The position numbers and the translations under genes were made by a program. A DNA stretch of 64,000 bases from Dama dama (lineage: Eukaryota; Chordata; Mammalia; Artiodactyla; Cervidae). Location: NCBI RefSeq assembly GCF_033118175.1, contig NC_083699.1:45481001-45545000 (forward strand), written 5' to 3'. Positions 34,937-46,600 of the stretch are shown piece after piece (position 1 is the first letter of the stretch; each line of letters begins with the position of its first letter). The notes beneath the pieces were generated by a model. The model was given only the letters and a program-made list of their open reading frames with translations. It was not told the DNA's origin and searched no databases.

Positions 34937-35140
34937 GTTGAGTCACTCAGTTGTGTCTTACTCTTTGCGACGCCATGGACTGTAGCCTGCCAGGCTCCTC
35001 CGTCCATGAGATTTCCCAGGCAAGAATACTGGAGTGAGTTGCCATTTCCTTCTCCAGGGAATCTTCCCAACCAGGGGTGAAACCCAGGTCTCCTGAACTG
35101 GAGGCTGATTCTTGACTGCTGAGCCACCAGGGAAGTCCCT
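34937..35140 (-). mobile_element. Bov-tA SINE
   Basis: GTTGAGTCACTCAGTTGTGT to CTGAGCCACCAGGGAAGTCC. Flanked by AGCTCTCGTT (34927-34936) and AGCTCTCATT (35141-35150), a target-site duplication with one mismatch. Confidence 0.94.
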
Positions 35141-35179
35141 AGCTCTCATTAGAAACATCCTTTTTGACACAGCATCTTA

Positions 35180-35318
35180 AGACAGACCTTCTCTGACTTA
35201 GTATATAAGAATCCACATGCAGAAACGCAGGACTTTCCTGAAATTCTGGATTATCAGGCTGAAAATGGGAGCCCAGAATCTGCATTTTTAACACCCACAG
35301 GTAATTCTGAGGTCTAGC
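35180..35318 (+). mobile_element. MER5-type hAT remnant
   Basis: AGAATCTGCATTTTTAACAC followed by CCACAGGTAATTCTGAGG is the 3' half of MER5A; the 5' half is less certain. Confidence 0.6.
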
Positions 35319-35321
35319 ATC

Positions 35322-35528
35322 TAAAGTGAAAGTGTTAGTCACTCAGTCCTGTCCAACTCTTTGCAACCCCATGGACTGTAGCCCGCCAGGCTCCTCTGTC
35401 CATGGGATTCTCCAGGCAAGAATACTGGAGTGGGTTGCCATCTCCTTCTCCAGGGGATCTTCCCAGGGATTGAACCCTGGTTTCCTGCATTGACAGGTGG
35501 ATTCTTTACCGTCTGAGCCACCAGGGAA
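35322..35528 (-). mobile_element. Bov-tA SINE
   Basis: AAAGTGAAAGTGTTAGTCAC to CCGTCTGAGCCACCAGGGAA; reverse complement, close to consensus, so a fairly young copy. Confidence 0.94.
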
Positions 35529-35699
35529 AATAGGGCCTCTGCTTTGCATATCACTCCTCTAATTCCGGGATAAAACTCTCCTCCCCTTCTCCCCGCCACT
35601 CCTTAAGCTCTCTCCCCCCACTGTGACTCTCTCAGCCCCCTCGGGTAGACGTCTTCTCCTCAGGTACAAGTCACGCTAGTATCACTGAACTGTGACACT

Positions 35700-36175
35700 G
35701 TCTTTAGCAGTACTTCCCCAGCACATCACATAGTATGTGGTCTAGAGCAAGTATCCAGAAAATGTGTGTTGAATGAATGAATGAAAACACTCATTAACAT
35801 CACCACAGAATAATTACCTCCCTTTCCGTTTTCCCCTAGTTTTTCAAGTCTAACCTGAGGAAAACATGACTTGCTATTTAAGACCATTTTCCACTCACAG
35901 ACATGGAGAACAAACTAGCGGTTACCAGCTGGGAGAGGGAAGTGGGGAGGAGCAATGGGGTAGAAGAGTAAAAGATGCAAACTATTAGGTATAAATCATG
36001 CTACAAGGATAGACTGTACAACACGGGGAGTATAGCCAGTATTTTACAATAATTCTAAATAGAGTATAACCTTTAAATATGGTGAATCATTGTATTGTAC
36101 ACCCGTAATTTATGTAATATGGTACATCAATTATACGTCAATCTAAAAATAATTTAAAAATTTAAAAATAAAGCA
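35700..36175 (+). mobile_element. L2 end then L1 3' end
   Basis: L2 traces at about 35700-35785 (CACATCACATAGTATGTGG, TGTTGAATGAATGAATG). From about 35890, GACATGGAGAACAAACTAGC, GGTTACCAGCTGGGAGAGGG and TACACCCGTAATTTATGTAA follow an artiodactyl L1 3' end. Confidence 0.65.
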
Positions 36176-36179
36176 CAAT

Positions 36180-36719
36180 AGGAGAAAATTTTAAAAAAAA
36201 CTAACACCACATCTATTTACAAGTTCATTTTAAATTAAAAATAATAAAAGATCATTTTCTGTTCTCCTTGCCTTGGCAGTGTCTCTCAGAGGCACTGATG
36301 GGGAAGCCAGCACCTTGCCAGAAGAGCAGTTCCACAAATACAACCTGAAAGAAGCCCTCGTCATCTGCTAAAGCCCGGAGAGAATATCGTGTCCACATCA
36401 AAGATCTGTGGATCAAAGACATCCACCACGTGGCTGCTGCAGCACCCGTGCTGGAGAAATGGCGCCAGAAGCTTCTCTTCCCTACAGGAAAGCCATGTCA
36501 GCCAGGTCAGATCTGTGGGAGGATGAGAGGCCGCTCTGCTCCAGCTCTACTGCTGAGGGAAGCCTTGGGCTGGAAACACCGGTGGGGAGGTTAAAGGTGA
36601 ACTCTGAATTAAAACACAATAAGCCCCTCTTCCTTCCCCATTCACATCTTCCTTTCTTAAGGCTGAAAAAAAAGAGAAGGGGGATAAATTAGGAGTTCGG
36701 AATTAACAGATACACACTG
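36180..36719. other. Intergenic unique DNA with paired TCF/LEF words
   Basis: Repeat-free from about 36250. ATCAAAGA occurs at 36397-36404 and 36412-36419 on the same strand, 15 bp apart, beside CACGTGG at about 36425. A 94-residue frame at 36408-36692 has no recognisable domain and no splice or promoter context. Confidence 0.45.
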
Positions 36720-36958
36720 CTCCTGCTACTGCTGCTAAGTCACTTCAGTCGTGTCCGACTCTGTGCGACCCCATCCCTGGGATTCTCCAGGCAAGAACAC
36801 TGGAGTGGGTTGCCATGTCCTTCTCCAGTGCATGAAAGTGAAAAGTGAAAGTGAAGTCGCTCAGTTGTGTCCGACTCTTCGCGACCCCATGGACTGCAGC
36901 CTACCAGGCTCCTCCGTCCATGGGATTTTCCAGGCAAGTGTACTGGAGTGGGGTGCCA
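36720..36958 (-). mobile_element. Bov-A2 SINE (two Bov-A units), truncated
   Basis: Two copies of the TGTCCGACTCT(G/T)CGCGACC unit are joined by GCATGAAAGTGAAAAGTGAA, the linker typical of Bov-A2. The first unit lacks its GGACTGTAGCC part. The strand follows the orientation used for Bov-tA here. Confidence 0.85.
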
Positions 36959-37200
36959 TATACACATTACTATATACAAAATAAACAACAAGGTCCTACT
37001 GTATAACACAGGGAACTATATTCAGTATCTTATAATAACCTATAATGGAAACGAATCTGAAAAAGAACATATATATATATACACACACACACACATATAT
37101 ATACACACACACACATATATATACACACATATATATGAATCACTTTGCTATACACCTGAAACTGACACAACATTATAAATCAACTATATTTCAATGAAAA
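36959..37200 (+). mobile_element. Ruminant L1 3' end with microsatellite
   Basis: AAGGTCCTACTGTATAACAC, ATAATGGAAACGAATCTG, then an (AT)n/(AC)n mosaic at 37067-37133, then TACACCTGAAACTGACACAA and CAACTATATTTCAATGAAA. The microsatellite lies where this L1 end carries its AT run. Confidence 0.85.
37067..37133. repeat. (AT)n/(AC)n compound microsatellite
   Basis: Alternating blocks of AT and AC dinucleotides, four of each kind, inside the L1 3' end. Confidence 0.95.
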
Positions 37201-38033
37201 AACAAAGATCCCCTCTCCCTTGGCAAGACTGCCCCAGGCTTAATCAGAACCTTAAACGGCTGCCCTTCACCTGTGTTGGAAGCACAGGGACCACGATTAG
37301 AACAGTCTGATGTAAGTGTGGCTTGTGGTGAAAGAGCCGCTGAGACAGTGCAAGCTGACACCATGAGAACAGCCGGAGCTATGAAGTCATTTGGTCCAAC
37401 AGGTAGGCCGTTCTGTTTTCTCAGTCCTGACATTCAGTGCCCTATCAGTTATTCAATAACCAGAAATGAGGTGGGTCCCACAAATTCCTGAATCTCCTTG
37501 GGGATGGAGGGGGAGGAGCTGTGCCTTCTTGATCAAGGCCACCTGAGGAGAGGCCAGAGCTGGAGGTTGGGCGAATGAAACAAAAGGCAAGAAAGATATT
37601 CAGAAGCAAGTGGCATCATTTCTACAGAAAGATGAATCATTATTCTGCATCATATTTAACCCAGACAGTCATGCCCTGCTCGCAGACGGGAGGGAAAGTG
37701 AAACTCAGCCTCAGACTGAACAAATGTACAAACTCTCAGGTCAAAAGAGGTAATCAAGCCTCACAAATTTGTTTTTGAAAAGATGAGGGCAGGGGAGTTA
37801 TTTGAGGGGAGGTTATTTACTTTTGGATTTGTTTATGTTTCTACCCAATATACACCACACATATGACCCAATATACAAAGGTTCTAGATCCTTAAAATAA
37901 AATATTTTAATAAGATACTGTAATTAAGTAAGTTCAAACCAAACATATTTTCCTATGACCATTTCCTAGCGGTTAAAGGAAAAAGAGGTTGTAGCTGTTT
38001 TTTTTCAGGCATAACACGCGGGGTGGGGTGGTA
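37201..38033. other. Intergenic DNA, nothing recognised
   Basis: AT-rich toward 37800-37980. No repeat or gene identified. Confidence 0.5.
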
Positions 38034-38632
38034 TGTTAGTGTGCCTGAGCTGCCAAAACAAAGTACCACAAAACAGGTGGCTTGAAACACCAGAAGTGTA
38101 TCATGAGAGTTTTGGAGGCTAGAAGCTCTGCCATGGAGGTGTCAACAGGGCCATGCTTCCCGCCAAACCTACAGAGGAGAATTCTTTTTTTTTTTCTTTT
38201 AACTTATTTATTTTTAATTAGAGGATAATTGCTTCACAATGCTGTGTTGGTTTCTGCCGTACATCAACATGAATCAGCCATAGGTAGACACAGAGAAGAG
38301 AATTTTTGCTTGCCTCTCCAAGCTTCTGGTGTTTGTCAGCATTCCTTAATGTTCTTGGTTTGTCAAGGCATCACAGCAGTCTCTGCATCCATCTTCACAT
38401 GGCCACCTTCTTCTTCATGTCTCTGTCTCTATGGCTTCTTCTCTTCTTAGAAGGACACCAGTCATTTTGGATTAAAGGCCCACCCTGCTCCCGTATGACC
38501 TCACTTTCGCAAATGACATCAGCAACAAACCCGTAACAATCCTTATTTCGGAAAAAGGTCACATTCTGAGATACTAGGGGTTAGGACTTCAACACATTCT
38601 TTACAGGACACAGTTTAAACCATACCACCAAC
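38034..38632 (-). mobile_element. MLT1-type LTR, minus strand, split by L1
   Basis: TGTTAGTGTGCCTGAGCTGC, CAAAGTACCACAAAACAGG and TTTTGGAGGCTAGAAGCTC before the insertion; GCCTCTCCAAGCTTCTGGTG, AAGGACACCAGTCATTTTGG and GGTCACATTCTGAGATACTA after it. This is the reverse complement of an MLT1 LTR, interrupted at about 38186-38284. No retroviral coding sequence adjoins it. Confidence 0.8.
38186..38284 (-). mobile_element. L1 3' end inserted in MLT1
   Basis: T-rich start, then TTAGAGGATAATTGCTTCAC, AATGCTGTGTTGGTTTCTGC and CAACATGAATCAGCC, the reverse complement of the ruminant L1 end seen at 43935. GAGAATT on both sides (about 38176 and 38298) suggests the target duplication. Confidence 0.8.
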
Positions 38633-38754
38633 AGCTGTAATCAGCTCAGCTGATAGAAGTAAAAACAGAGCCCACAGCATCCATATAGCTCCAGTCCTGC
38701 GAAGGCCCTTAGCAACAGATACATGGGTGATTCCTCGCAAAGAGAGGAACAGGC

Positions 38755-38885
38755 CATTCATCAATCAATCCTTTCAGCAAATATTAACTGGGCATCTACT
38801 AAGTGACCTACATATGCTGGCTGTGGGTGAGGGAAGTAAGATGAAGTCCCAGTAATTGATGCTGAATATTATAAGAGAGACACTG
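38755..38885 (-). mobile_element. L2 3' end, minus strand
   Basis: ATCAATCCTTTCAGCAAATA, TTAACTGGGCATCTACTAAG and ATATGCTGGCTGTGGGTGAG follow the reverse complement of L2. Confidence 0.65.
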
Positions 38886-39052
38886 GGTACTATTGTAATT
38901 CTTCATTCCACTGTCTCCAGCCTACCCCACTGAACTATGAGCAGTTTAAGGGCCAAGAACTTTGCTTTCAGCATTGTGCAACAGCTTCCCCAGGCCCATA
39001 ATCATTTGTGGAACTGGGATGCAAGTAGCTTTTGAGCAGAGAAAACCCTGCA

Positions 39053-39412
39053 TCAGTTCAATTCAGTTCAGTCGCTCAGTGGTGTCTGACTCTTTGCGAC
39101 CCCATGGACAGCAGTATGCCAGCCCTCCCTGTCCATCACCAATTCTCAGAGTTTACCCAAACTCATGTCTGTTGAGTTGGTGATGCCATCCAACCATCTC
39201 ATCCTCTGTCATCCCCCTCTCCTCCCTCCTTCAATCTTTCCCAGCCTCAAGGTCTTTCCAAATGAGTCAGTCCTTCGCATCATGAGGCCAAAGTATTGGA
39301 GTTTCAGCTCCAACATCAGTCCTTCCAATGAACACTCAGGACTGACTTCCTTTAGGATGGACTGGTTGGATCTCCTTGTAGTCCAAGGGACTCTCAAGAG
39401 TCTTCTCCAAAA
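39053..39412 (-). mobile_element. BovB 3' tail, minus strand
   Basis: TTCAATTCAGTTCAGTCGCT, GGTGATGCCATCCAACCATC, TCAGCTCCAACATCAGTCC and CTCAAGAGTCTTCTCCAAAA. A longer 5'-truncated copy than the one at 13479. Confidence 0.93.
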
Positions 39413-42400
39413 CCCATCACACAAGTAGTTAAAGGATAGCGTGCTACAAGTCAGAGGAGGCAAAATCCAAAACCCTGGGAATCGCAGGGGCAGATTCATA
39501 AGATTTTCTAGCTGGAGAGGATTTTTGTGACCATCTTAGTTGATGGCTTCAAACTTGAACTCAAAAAAAATGTAATATTTTCTTTGCAAAAATTGTATGA
39601 GTAAAAATTGTATGTTCACAATATGTGAACAGGCAAAAGCCAGATCCTTCTGGCGCATGGACAAGAGGGCTGGGGAGAGCCCCTCTGGCTCAGGGCTATC
39701 TACAGGTTCTGACCCTGAGTTCCCTGGGAAGAAATACCTCCCCAGGCATTGTCTGAAAACCATTAGACTACCAGTGGGGAAACAGAGGCCCAGAAAGGCA
39801 GCAATGAACACTATGTTCAGCAACATGAGTTGATGGCAGGACCAGAACTCAGATCTTTCTCTCACTTCCAAGGTAAAGCTTCCTGCACTACCTCATGCTC
39901 TCAGGGTGAAGGGGGCAAGAAGAGGGAGTTTCACACCACAGGATCTCCCTTTTCGTTCACACAGACTCTCCTTTCCTCTGGCCTCTGCCTGTCCCCACAT
40001 TGCATTTCCTGGCAGGGACATATCCAGCGCCAGCCCCTGGGTATGTGCTGTAATTCTCTTCCCCCAGAGGCAGGGGAAGGGACTCAGTGGCTTTTTGGGT
40101 GTCTTCCAGACCAGTGACACTGCAGCTCCAATTAGGTCCCCTTTCCCTGTGACCCTGATGGCACTCTCTAAGCTACCTAGGACTGACTTACCCTACCCCT
40201 TTATGGAAGAGGAAAATCAAAACTCATGAGACACAAATGAGAAGTTGTTTCTCCTCAAGTTTGCTCTGAATGGTCTTTTTCTGATCCACATAACTGACAG
40301 AGAGAATGCGAGTTGGGAAGACGCACAGATTTCTAAAAGGAAAGCCCCCCAAATATGTCCAACTCCATTTGAGACTGTTTAGAAATCCATGCTCAAGAAA
40401 TAACACCCAATACCCAGGATTCTTAGCCCAATCAACTAAACCCTGAGAAAAGCTTTCAGAGATGCAGGCTTTCCTCATGAGGTATCCTGTTTACCTCTGA
40501 GGTCAGTTTGACCTCCAGCCACTGAAATGACTCCCCAAAAACTCACTGCAACCTTTGAGGAAGTTGGGTCCAGAGTCACTTTACTACCAGTCAAAGGAAG
40601 GATGGTCATTTGGAGAAATCTGCAGAGAGTAGTGCCTCCAGGAATAATCATGGGCCTTGATGTGTACATTCACGACCTCTGGGTTCAAGTCCAGGCTTTG
40701 CCACTTACTACTGGGGACTTGGGACCAATCTCTTGATTCCCCTTGAACCTGCCTCACCCATGTAAATTGAGGATTTACTCAACATTTATTCCACAAACAT
40801 TGAGCATCTACCAGTGCTAGGTAGAGCTGGGGTAAATTTTTCCCCTCTCTGCTTCCTAGGCTGTTGTGAGGAACAGACCATCAGGGATCTGAGAGGCTGT
40901 CAGTGGTGGGGATATGGGAATACAGTTTCTACCCTAAGACTCCTGTTGAATGGGAGACGTTTATTTCTTCAGCATGTCCTTTACTCCTCCAGCCTCCATT
41001 CTCTGATGTCAAAACAATGCGATTAAAGTCTCCCATTTTTTCAGATTTTTCATTACATCACCCATTTTGCGGGCTGAGTTGGTACCCAAAAAGCCATTGT
41101 CCATGCAAATTGGCAATCTTAAGTTTTCCTTTAAAAATGATGAATGACACAGACCTAGCCTTATCACCCTGTATTCTTAGCCGAGCCAGGCACACAGTAG
41201 ATGATCAATAAATATGTTCAATGAATGAATGAATGAATGAATGGGGAACCTTGCCTCCAAAGAAGAGAATGAGTCAAATTAGAATTAAGAGGAGGGAGCA
41301 CTATACTACGGGTTTATTTTATCCATCCATAGTTCAGTATCCCCTCTAATATTTTCCTGATTCCATGAATGACTCCAGTCATGCGTTTCCTTTCGGCTAT
41401 GACATGAAAACCCTTGGGACATGGTGTGCTGTCCAGCTGTTAGGCCTGACTTCAGTCTCCTAATCACACCAGTTACACATGAGGGAGGGGACGATGCGTG
41501 TGTCCCCTGCCACCCTCAAGTTAACTGCCAGGGCCAAGTGGAATATTTCCATCCGGCTTTTCTCCCCTTTCTTTTTTCTCTTAAGCTTCTTCTAGTGATA
41601 AAAGCTGAAGCAAATTGAAATTGGCAGCTCTGTAGTCTTCCAGCGACAGGAAAAGTACTGGAGATCATGTGAACTACATTTCTAAAAACTTAAAAAAAAA
41701 AAAAAAATCTAATCTTGCCTCAATAAAAACGACATCATGTCACTGTAACTGGCAGGGGGAAAGGCTTGAACGTTGCTGGCAGCAGCCCAGCAGAGTTCAG
41801 GGGTTCTGTTGGCAGCGCTGAATTCCCACGGGAAAGGTAGACAGAGAGTACTGCCTTTCAGGTGAGCCTGGGAGGCCCAAGGAGGAGCAGGGAGATGACA
41901 AAGCTCCCCCTGAATTCTCCCTGCAGTCTAGGTATTGCTGTGATTGGGGCAGGCTTCCTCTGCCCCTTTTCCCACCTAGCTGCCACTTCCCTCTGGCTGA
42001 CTGATTTGGAGGGAGAGAAAACAGCTAATCTGGGCCATCTCAATGGCACAGAGCCAAAGAGGGGGACACCAAATGCCCCAATTCCACCCCAGTGTGGAAC
42101 CTTTGCAAACTCACCCCTATGTGGTCTAAATCAAAGATAGCAATAAAAATAACAGATTTGCTGCAGTGGCAATGGTGATCACTGGGCCTTCTGCATGGGA
42201 ACTGCATCAGCCCTGGGAAGGGGAGTGCTGGGGGCTGGTTCTCACAGTGCCTTGGTTTACCTTCAATGAGTAGTTCCTGGCTGCTACCAGCCAGTGGTTG
42301 TTCTTCAGAGATCCCTGGATCGGTATGTAAGGGACGGGTAAGAGTGACCGCCTCTGGGGCAGGGTTTGGGGGATGAGGGCCACAGACAGAAAGATTACTT

Positions 42401-43228
42401 TTCAGGGTCTGCCCTTTGTACTGCTTGACATTTTTAACCATATGCATTTTTTAAGTTAAATCAATAAAATTAAAGAGAAATCCGTTAGCAGCAAATGAAC
42501 CTTGAGTGATGCCTGCCTGTTCCCTGCTCCCCTCTCCTAACTTCCCAAACAGGACCCACAGGAGTGCAAAGTGGCCCAAAAAGAGGAAATCTGGAACAGA
42601 TTGGGCAGAGGGAACAAATATATTACTTTTATATTAAAAGAAAGAAATATACACAGAGTATAATGCAAAATGTACTTGGACGATTAAGAGGAAACATAAT
42701 ATTTTCATTTGTATGATACGCCATATACCAGCAAGCCACCCAACAGGCTGATGAATCATTTGGTGGCAGTTCCCCTGTTTCAGGGATCTGAGGCTGCAGA
42801 GGTGTTTGAAGGGTGTCTGTCCCCAAGAGCAGTATTCTGAAGCTGAGTCTAGTTAGTGTCTGGGGACCAAGAGGGGAGGAGGTCAGAATGCAAGGCTGAG
42901 GGCAGGGGTGGAGCTGAGCTTTGGAAAATGGGGAGGATCTCGATTGACAGAGAGCACTGAGTGAGGAGCCTGTGAGCAAGCTCTGAATGGGGTAGAGGGA
43001 AGTGAGTGATGCAGACAGACAGAAGGAAGGTGGAGAGAAGAAGGCTCTGACGAGGGGCCAGCCAGTGCTTCTCAAACTTGTTCCTGAAGCCTCACTTCAA
43101 GGCAGAGGGAGGAGTGTACATTCCCTGGGGGGACCAGGAGGCAGCCAGAGGCTGCCCACCACACAGGAGCTCTTTCCCAGCAGCATTAGATCTACCTTCA
43201 AAAATATACCTGAACTCCAATCAACTCT
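39413..43228. other. Intergenic DNA, ancient repeats, no gene
   Basis: MIR (-) at about 39770-39860 (GGGGAAACAGAGGCCCAGAA). MIR (+) at about 40660-40770 (CTCTGGGTTCAAGTCCAGG). L2 end (+) at about 41150-41245 with a (GAAT)n tail at 41221-41243. An A-run lies at 41691-41707. 41740-41850 is unique and holds TTCCCACG at 41823-41830. Frames of up to 148 residues here have no recognised features. Confidence 0.5.
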
Positions 43229-43925
43229 TGGCTGCCATTCTGGTCCAAGCCGCCTCCATCTCTTATTTGAATGAATGTCATAGCTTCCTAAGCATGATCT
43301 CCTTGCCTCCATCCTTGTCTAACACAGAGCAGCCAAAAGTCATCCTTTAATAACATGAAGGAGATCATGTGACCTCTGTGCCCAAACCCTTGCAGTGGCT
43401 CCCACCTCCCTCAGACCACAGCCAGGCCATTGAACAGCCCCAGAACCCGCCCTATCCAGCCCTGCCACTCTCTGTATCCCCTCCCACTCCCTCGCCTTCC
43501 CACTTGGTTCACTTAGAGCAATCACTCTGCCCTCTGGTTTTCCTACTGCACATAAGCCAGATGTGGTCCTATCTCAGAGCCTTTTCACTTGCTGTTTCCT
43601 CTCTTTAGAAAGCTCCACTCCCAAACATTTACAGGCTGCCTCCCTCCTCTGTTCCAAGTCTTCTCTCAAAGGCCTTCCTTCACTGACTGTGCCATTTAAA
43701 CCTGCACCTCCTGGCACCGCCTTCTCCCCATCCCTGCTTGATTTCTCTCTCCAGTGCTTGGCATCTTCTAATATTCCATCGAACCCATTTATTCATTTTG
43801 CTTGTCTATCTCTCCATCTAAAATGTATGCTCCAAAAGAGTATGGATTTTTTTTTTAATTTCTGCTTTAATACCTTGTAATATCATGCAACTCCTTCTTA
43901 AGAGCAATTCCATTAATAAACACAG
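43229..43925 (+). mobile_element. L2 LINE, 3' part
   Basis: Long but diverged: CAAAAGTCATCCTTTAATAA, CTTGCAGTGGCTCCCACCTC, CAGAGCCTTTTCACTTGCTG, TTCTCTCAAAGGCCTTCCTT and AAATGTATGCTCCAAAAGAG appear in L2 order over nearly 700 bp. The coding part is decayed. Confidence 0.85.
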
Positions 43926-43934
43926 AAGGAATGA

Positions 43935-44092
43935 GAGAAATCAAAATTCAAGGTGTGGGGGTTGGACGGAGGCTTAAGGGGGAGGGGATATACGTAGAGT
44001 TATGACTGATTCTCAGTGTTGGATCGTATGGCAGAAACCAACACAACATTGTAAAGCAATTATCCTCCAATTAAAATAAAAAGAATCCACTA
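43935..44092 (+). mobile_element. Ruminant L1 3' end
   Basis: GGGGGAGGGGATATACGTAG, GGCAGAAACCAACACAACAT and GCAATTATCCTCCAATTAA with an A-rich end. Confidence 0.8.
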
Positions 44093-44099
44093 TTAGCCT

Positions 44100-44285
44100 G
44101 TGAGCTCCAGTCTATTCAGTCGTGTCCAACTCTTTGTGACCCTATGGACTGTAGCCCGCCAGGCTCCTCTGTCCGTGGGATTCTCCAGGCAAGAACACTG
44201 GAGTGGGCTGCCATGCCCTCCCCCAGGCGATCTTCCAGACCCAGGGATCGAACCCATATCTCATGTCTCCTGCATTGGCAGGCAG
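44100..44285 (-). mobile_element. Bov-tA SINE
   Basis: TATTCAGTCGTGTCCAACTC to CTGCATTGGCAGGCAG. The tRNA-head end is cut off compared with full copies. Confidence 0.92.
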
Positions 44286-46220
44286 GAAAAATCCTAACTG
44301 TACCATGGCCAGTTCTGGTCGAAACCATTTTCACCTCGTGATCGTGATTATGGTCAGTGAACAATGGCAGTGAAATACAGCAGTGTCACATAGCCCCTGA
44401 CATGCTGCGCTGGGAAGGGCTCACCAGCCTTGCACAGTTCTCGTCAGTGACAAAGCTCCTCCGTATATTCGTGAGAAAACATCAGACAGACACCAGTGAA
44501 GGAAATTCTCTGTAGCAGCTGACTAGTACTCTTGTGAGTGTCGTGACAGACAAGGCACTGTCACAGAGTGAAGGGGACTAAGGCGACAAGTTCCAGCTCT
44601 GCAGGGGTTCAGGTAAGGCTCTTCTTTCAGTCCTTCCAGCCCTGGTGGGGCTAAATGTGCTGTGGACTCTGGATGGGATCGTGGAACAGAAAAAAACAGA
44701 GTGGAAAAAATGGTGAAATCTGAAACACACCTATCGTTGATAGCATTGTGCCAAGCTTGTTTTTTGATGATCGTTTCATGGCTATATAAGATAACCATGT
44801 CACCAAGGTGGGGTGGGTAACAGAGGGGAAGCTGGGTATAGGGGATAAGAGGGAGGGCTGTAGTATATCTGCAACTTTTCTGTAAGCCTAAAATTCTCTC
44901 AGAAATGTTTTAAGGCTTATCAGGGTCAAATCTGGCAGTTATTTTTCACTGAACACTAGGTTTGGAGAGAGAAAGAAATGAAAATAAGTCTAGAAGTTAT
45001 TCTTAAAAGTGGAATCGTTGTTCACAGGATAGCCCTGCGTGTCATCTTTTGAGTCCTCTTTCCCCACCATGACCCAAGGCCTGTCAAGTGTCTGAATTTC
45101 TTAATTCTCCCCAGCCCTTCAGGCCTCCTTTAATAAAAGCAAATCTCTACCTTCTCCTCTGCCAGGGCCTCCCTTGCACCAGCTAAAACCAGAAGAAGGT
45201 ATTGTGGGACTCTGCAGAAAGGGAGCCTCTAAAAACTCAGAAAGACTCCTTTGCAGACCACTGACAAGAGTGACCAGACAGGTGGAGAGAGAACGAAGGC
45301 ACGTGACCTGGAAGCTGAGTGGGGGAAGTTGCCTCAGACCTCTTAGTGAAAGGGAAAAAAATCTATAAAATTTAAAAGGCCCAGTCGTGGTCACTCAACA
45401 CAATCTTCATTCTGTGAGAGAAAGCGGTGGGCCCCACACAGGCTATTAAAGACTGAGAGCCCACGTTATCTCCAGTTTTTACTCAAAGAACTGAGCATAT
45501 TTGGGTGTTTTTTTTTTTTTTTTCAATCTCCCCCTTTCATTTATTGTCTCAGGGTAAACACTTGTGATTCATAAATGCCTGAGGAGTGATTCAGTATTCT
45601 CCTGTTCAAACCAGCAGAGGCCACATCAAACAATAGACCACAAGGTATTATTAATCATTAAATAGGCACATATAAGAACACTCGGGTGAGGAAGCCATTT
45701 TTCTTTTCTTTCTTTCTTTTTTTTTTAAGAGCAAACCTTGAGTTTGACCTATTCAGTAAAAAAAAAAAAAAAATGTGATTTTTTTTTTTTTGTTTGTTTG
45801 GCCTTTGGTTTTGGGGGAGGGTTATTTTTTCTTTCCCTTGAAAGAGTCAAATTCAAAGTGAAAAGGGCAAATATTTCAGGTGGGAAAAATGTTCTTTCCT
45901 TTGGAGTCTTCCTTCAGCCATCAAACAATGGCCTGAGTTTCAGATTGCAGCACTCATTTTTTTCCACATTCACGTGCTAAAGAAAAAAATGGATGTTCTA
46001 AGCCATGGGTGGTCAGTGCAAGAGTCCTTGGCAGCATTGCTATGCGGTAGCTGTAACCTGGATGCAAACTCGCAGGTGGGGAAGCTTGAAGTATACCTGC
46101 TCTGTCAAAGAAGAAACCAAGTCATGTCAAACATGCCTCAAGCACTACCATCTAACCATCACAAGGACCCCGCTCAGACCTCCTGTTTCCTATATACACT
46201 GAAAAGGAAAAAAGGGTGGC
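44286..46220. other. Intergenic DNA with L1 trace and long A/T runs
   Basis: L1 3' trace (+) at about 44770-44925 (CAACTTTTCTGTAAGCCTAA). 45508-45524 is a T-run. 45611-45624 reads CCAGCAGAGGCCAC, one mismatch from the CTCF core. A16 at 45758-45773 faces T13 at 45779-45791. 45540-45690 is unique AT-rich sequence with CAAGGTATTATTAATCATTA. No gene. Confidence 0.5.
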
Positions 46221-46372
46221 AGAGAATCAGATGGGTTAGATAGCATCACCAACTCAAGGGACATGAATTTGAGAAAACTCCGGGAGGTAGTAAAGCACAG
46301 GGAAGCCTGGCGTGCTGCAGTCCATGGAGTGGCAAAGAGTCAAACATGACTCAGCAAACGAACAACATCAAC
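46221..46372 (+). mobile_element. BovB 3' tail, diverged
   Basis: AGAATCAGATGGGTTAGATA, CACCAACTCAAGGGACATGA and AAAGAGTCAAACATGACTCA followed by ACAACATCAACAA. Confidence 0.88.
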
Positions 46373-46493
46373 AAAGTTCCTCTAGATTCAAAACCGGGGC
46401 TTCTCCCTGTATAGAAGGTAGATCAATGGCATCACCTTCCAATGGCGGAGAAATGCTAAAACATTAGTGACTTAAAATAACATTTCTTGGAAA

Positions 46494-46600
46494 TTCCCTG
46501 GCAGTTCAGTAGTTAGGACTCCAAGCTTCCACTGCCAGGTGGCACAGGTTCAATTCCAGGTCAGGAATTAAGATCCCATAAGCCACAGGGCAGGGACAAA
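46494..46600 (+). mobile_element. CHR-type tRNA SINE
   Basis: TGGAAATTCCCTGGCAGTTC, AGTTAGGACTCCAAGCTTCC, GGTTCAATTCCAGGTCAGG and AATTAAGATCCCATAAGCC with a poly(A) end. This is the cetartiodactyl CHR SINE, a different family from Bov-tA. Confidence 0.88.
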
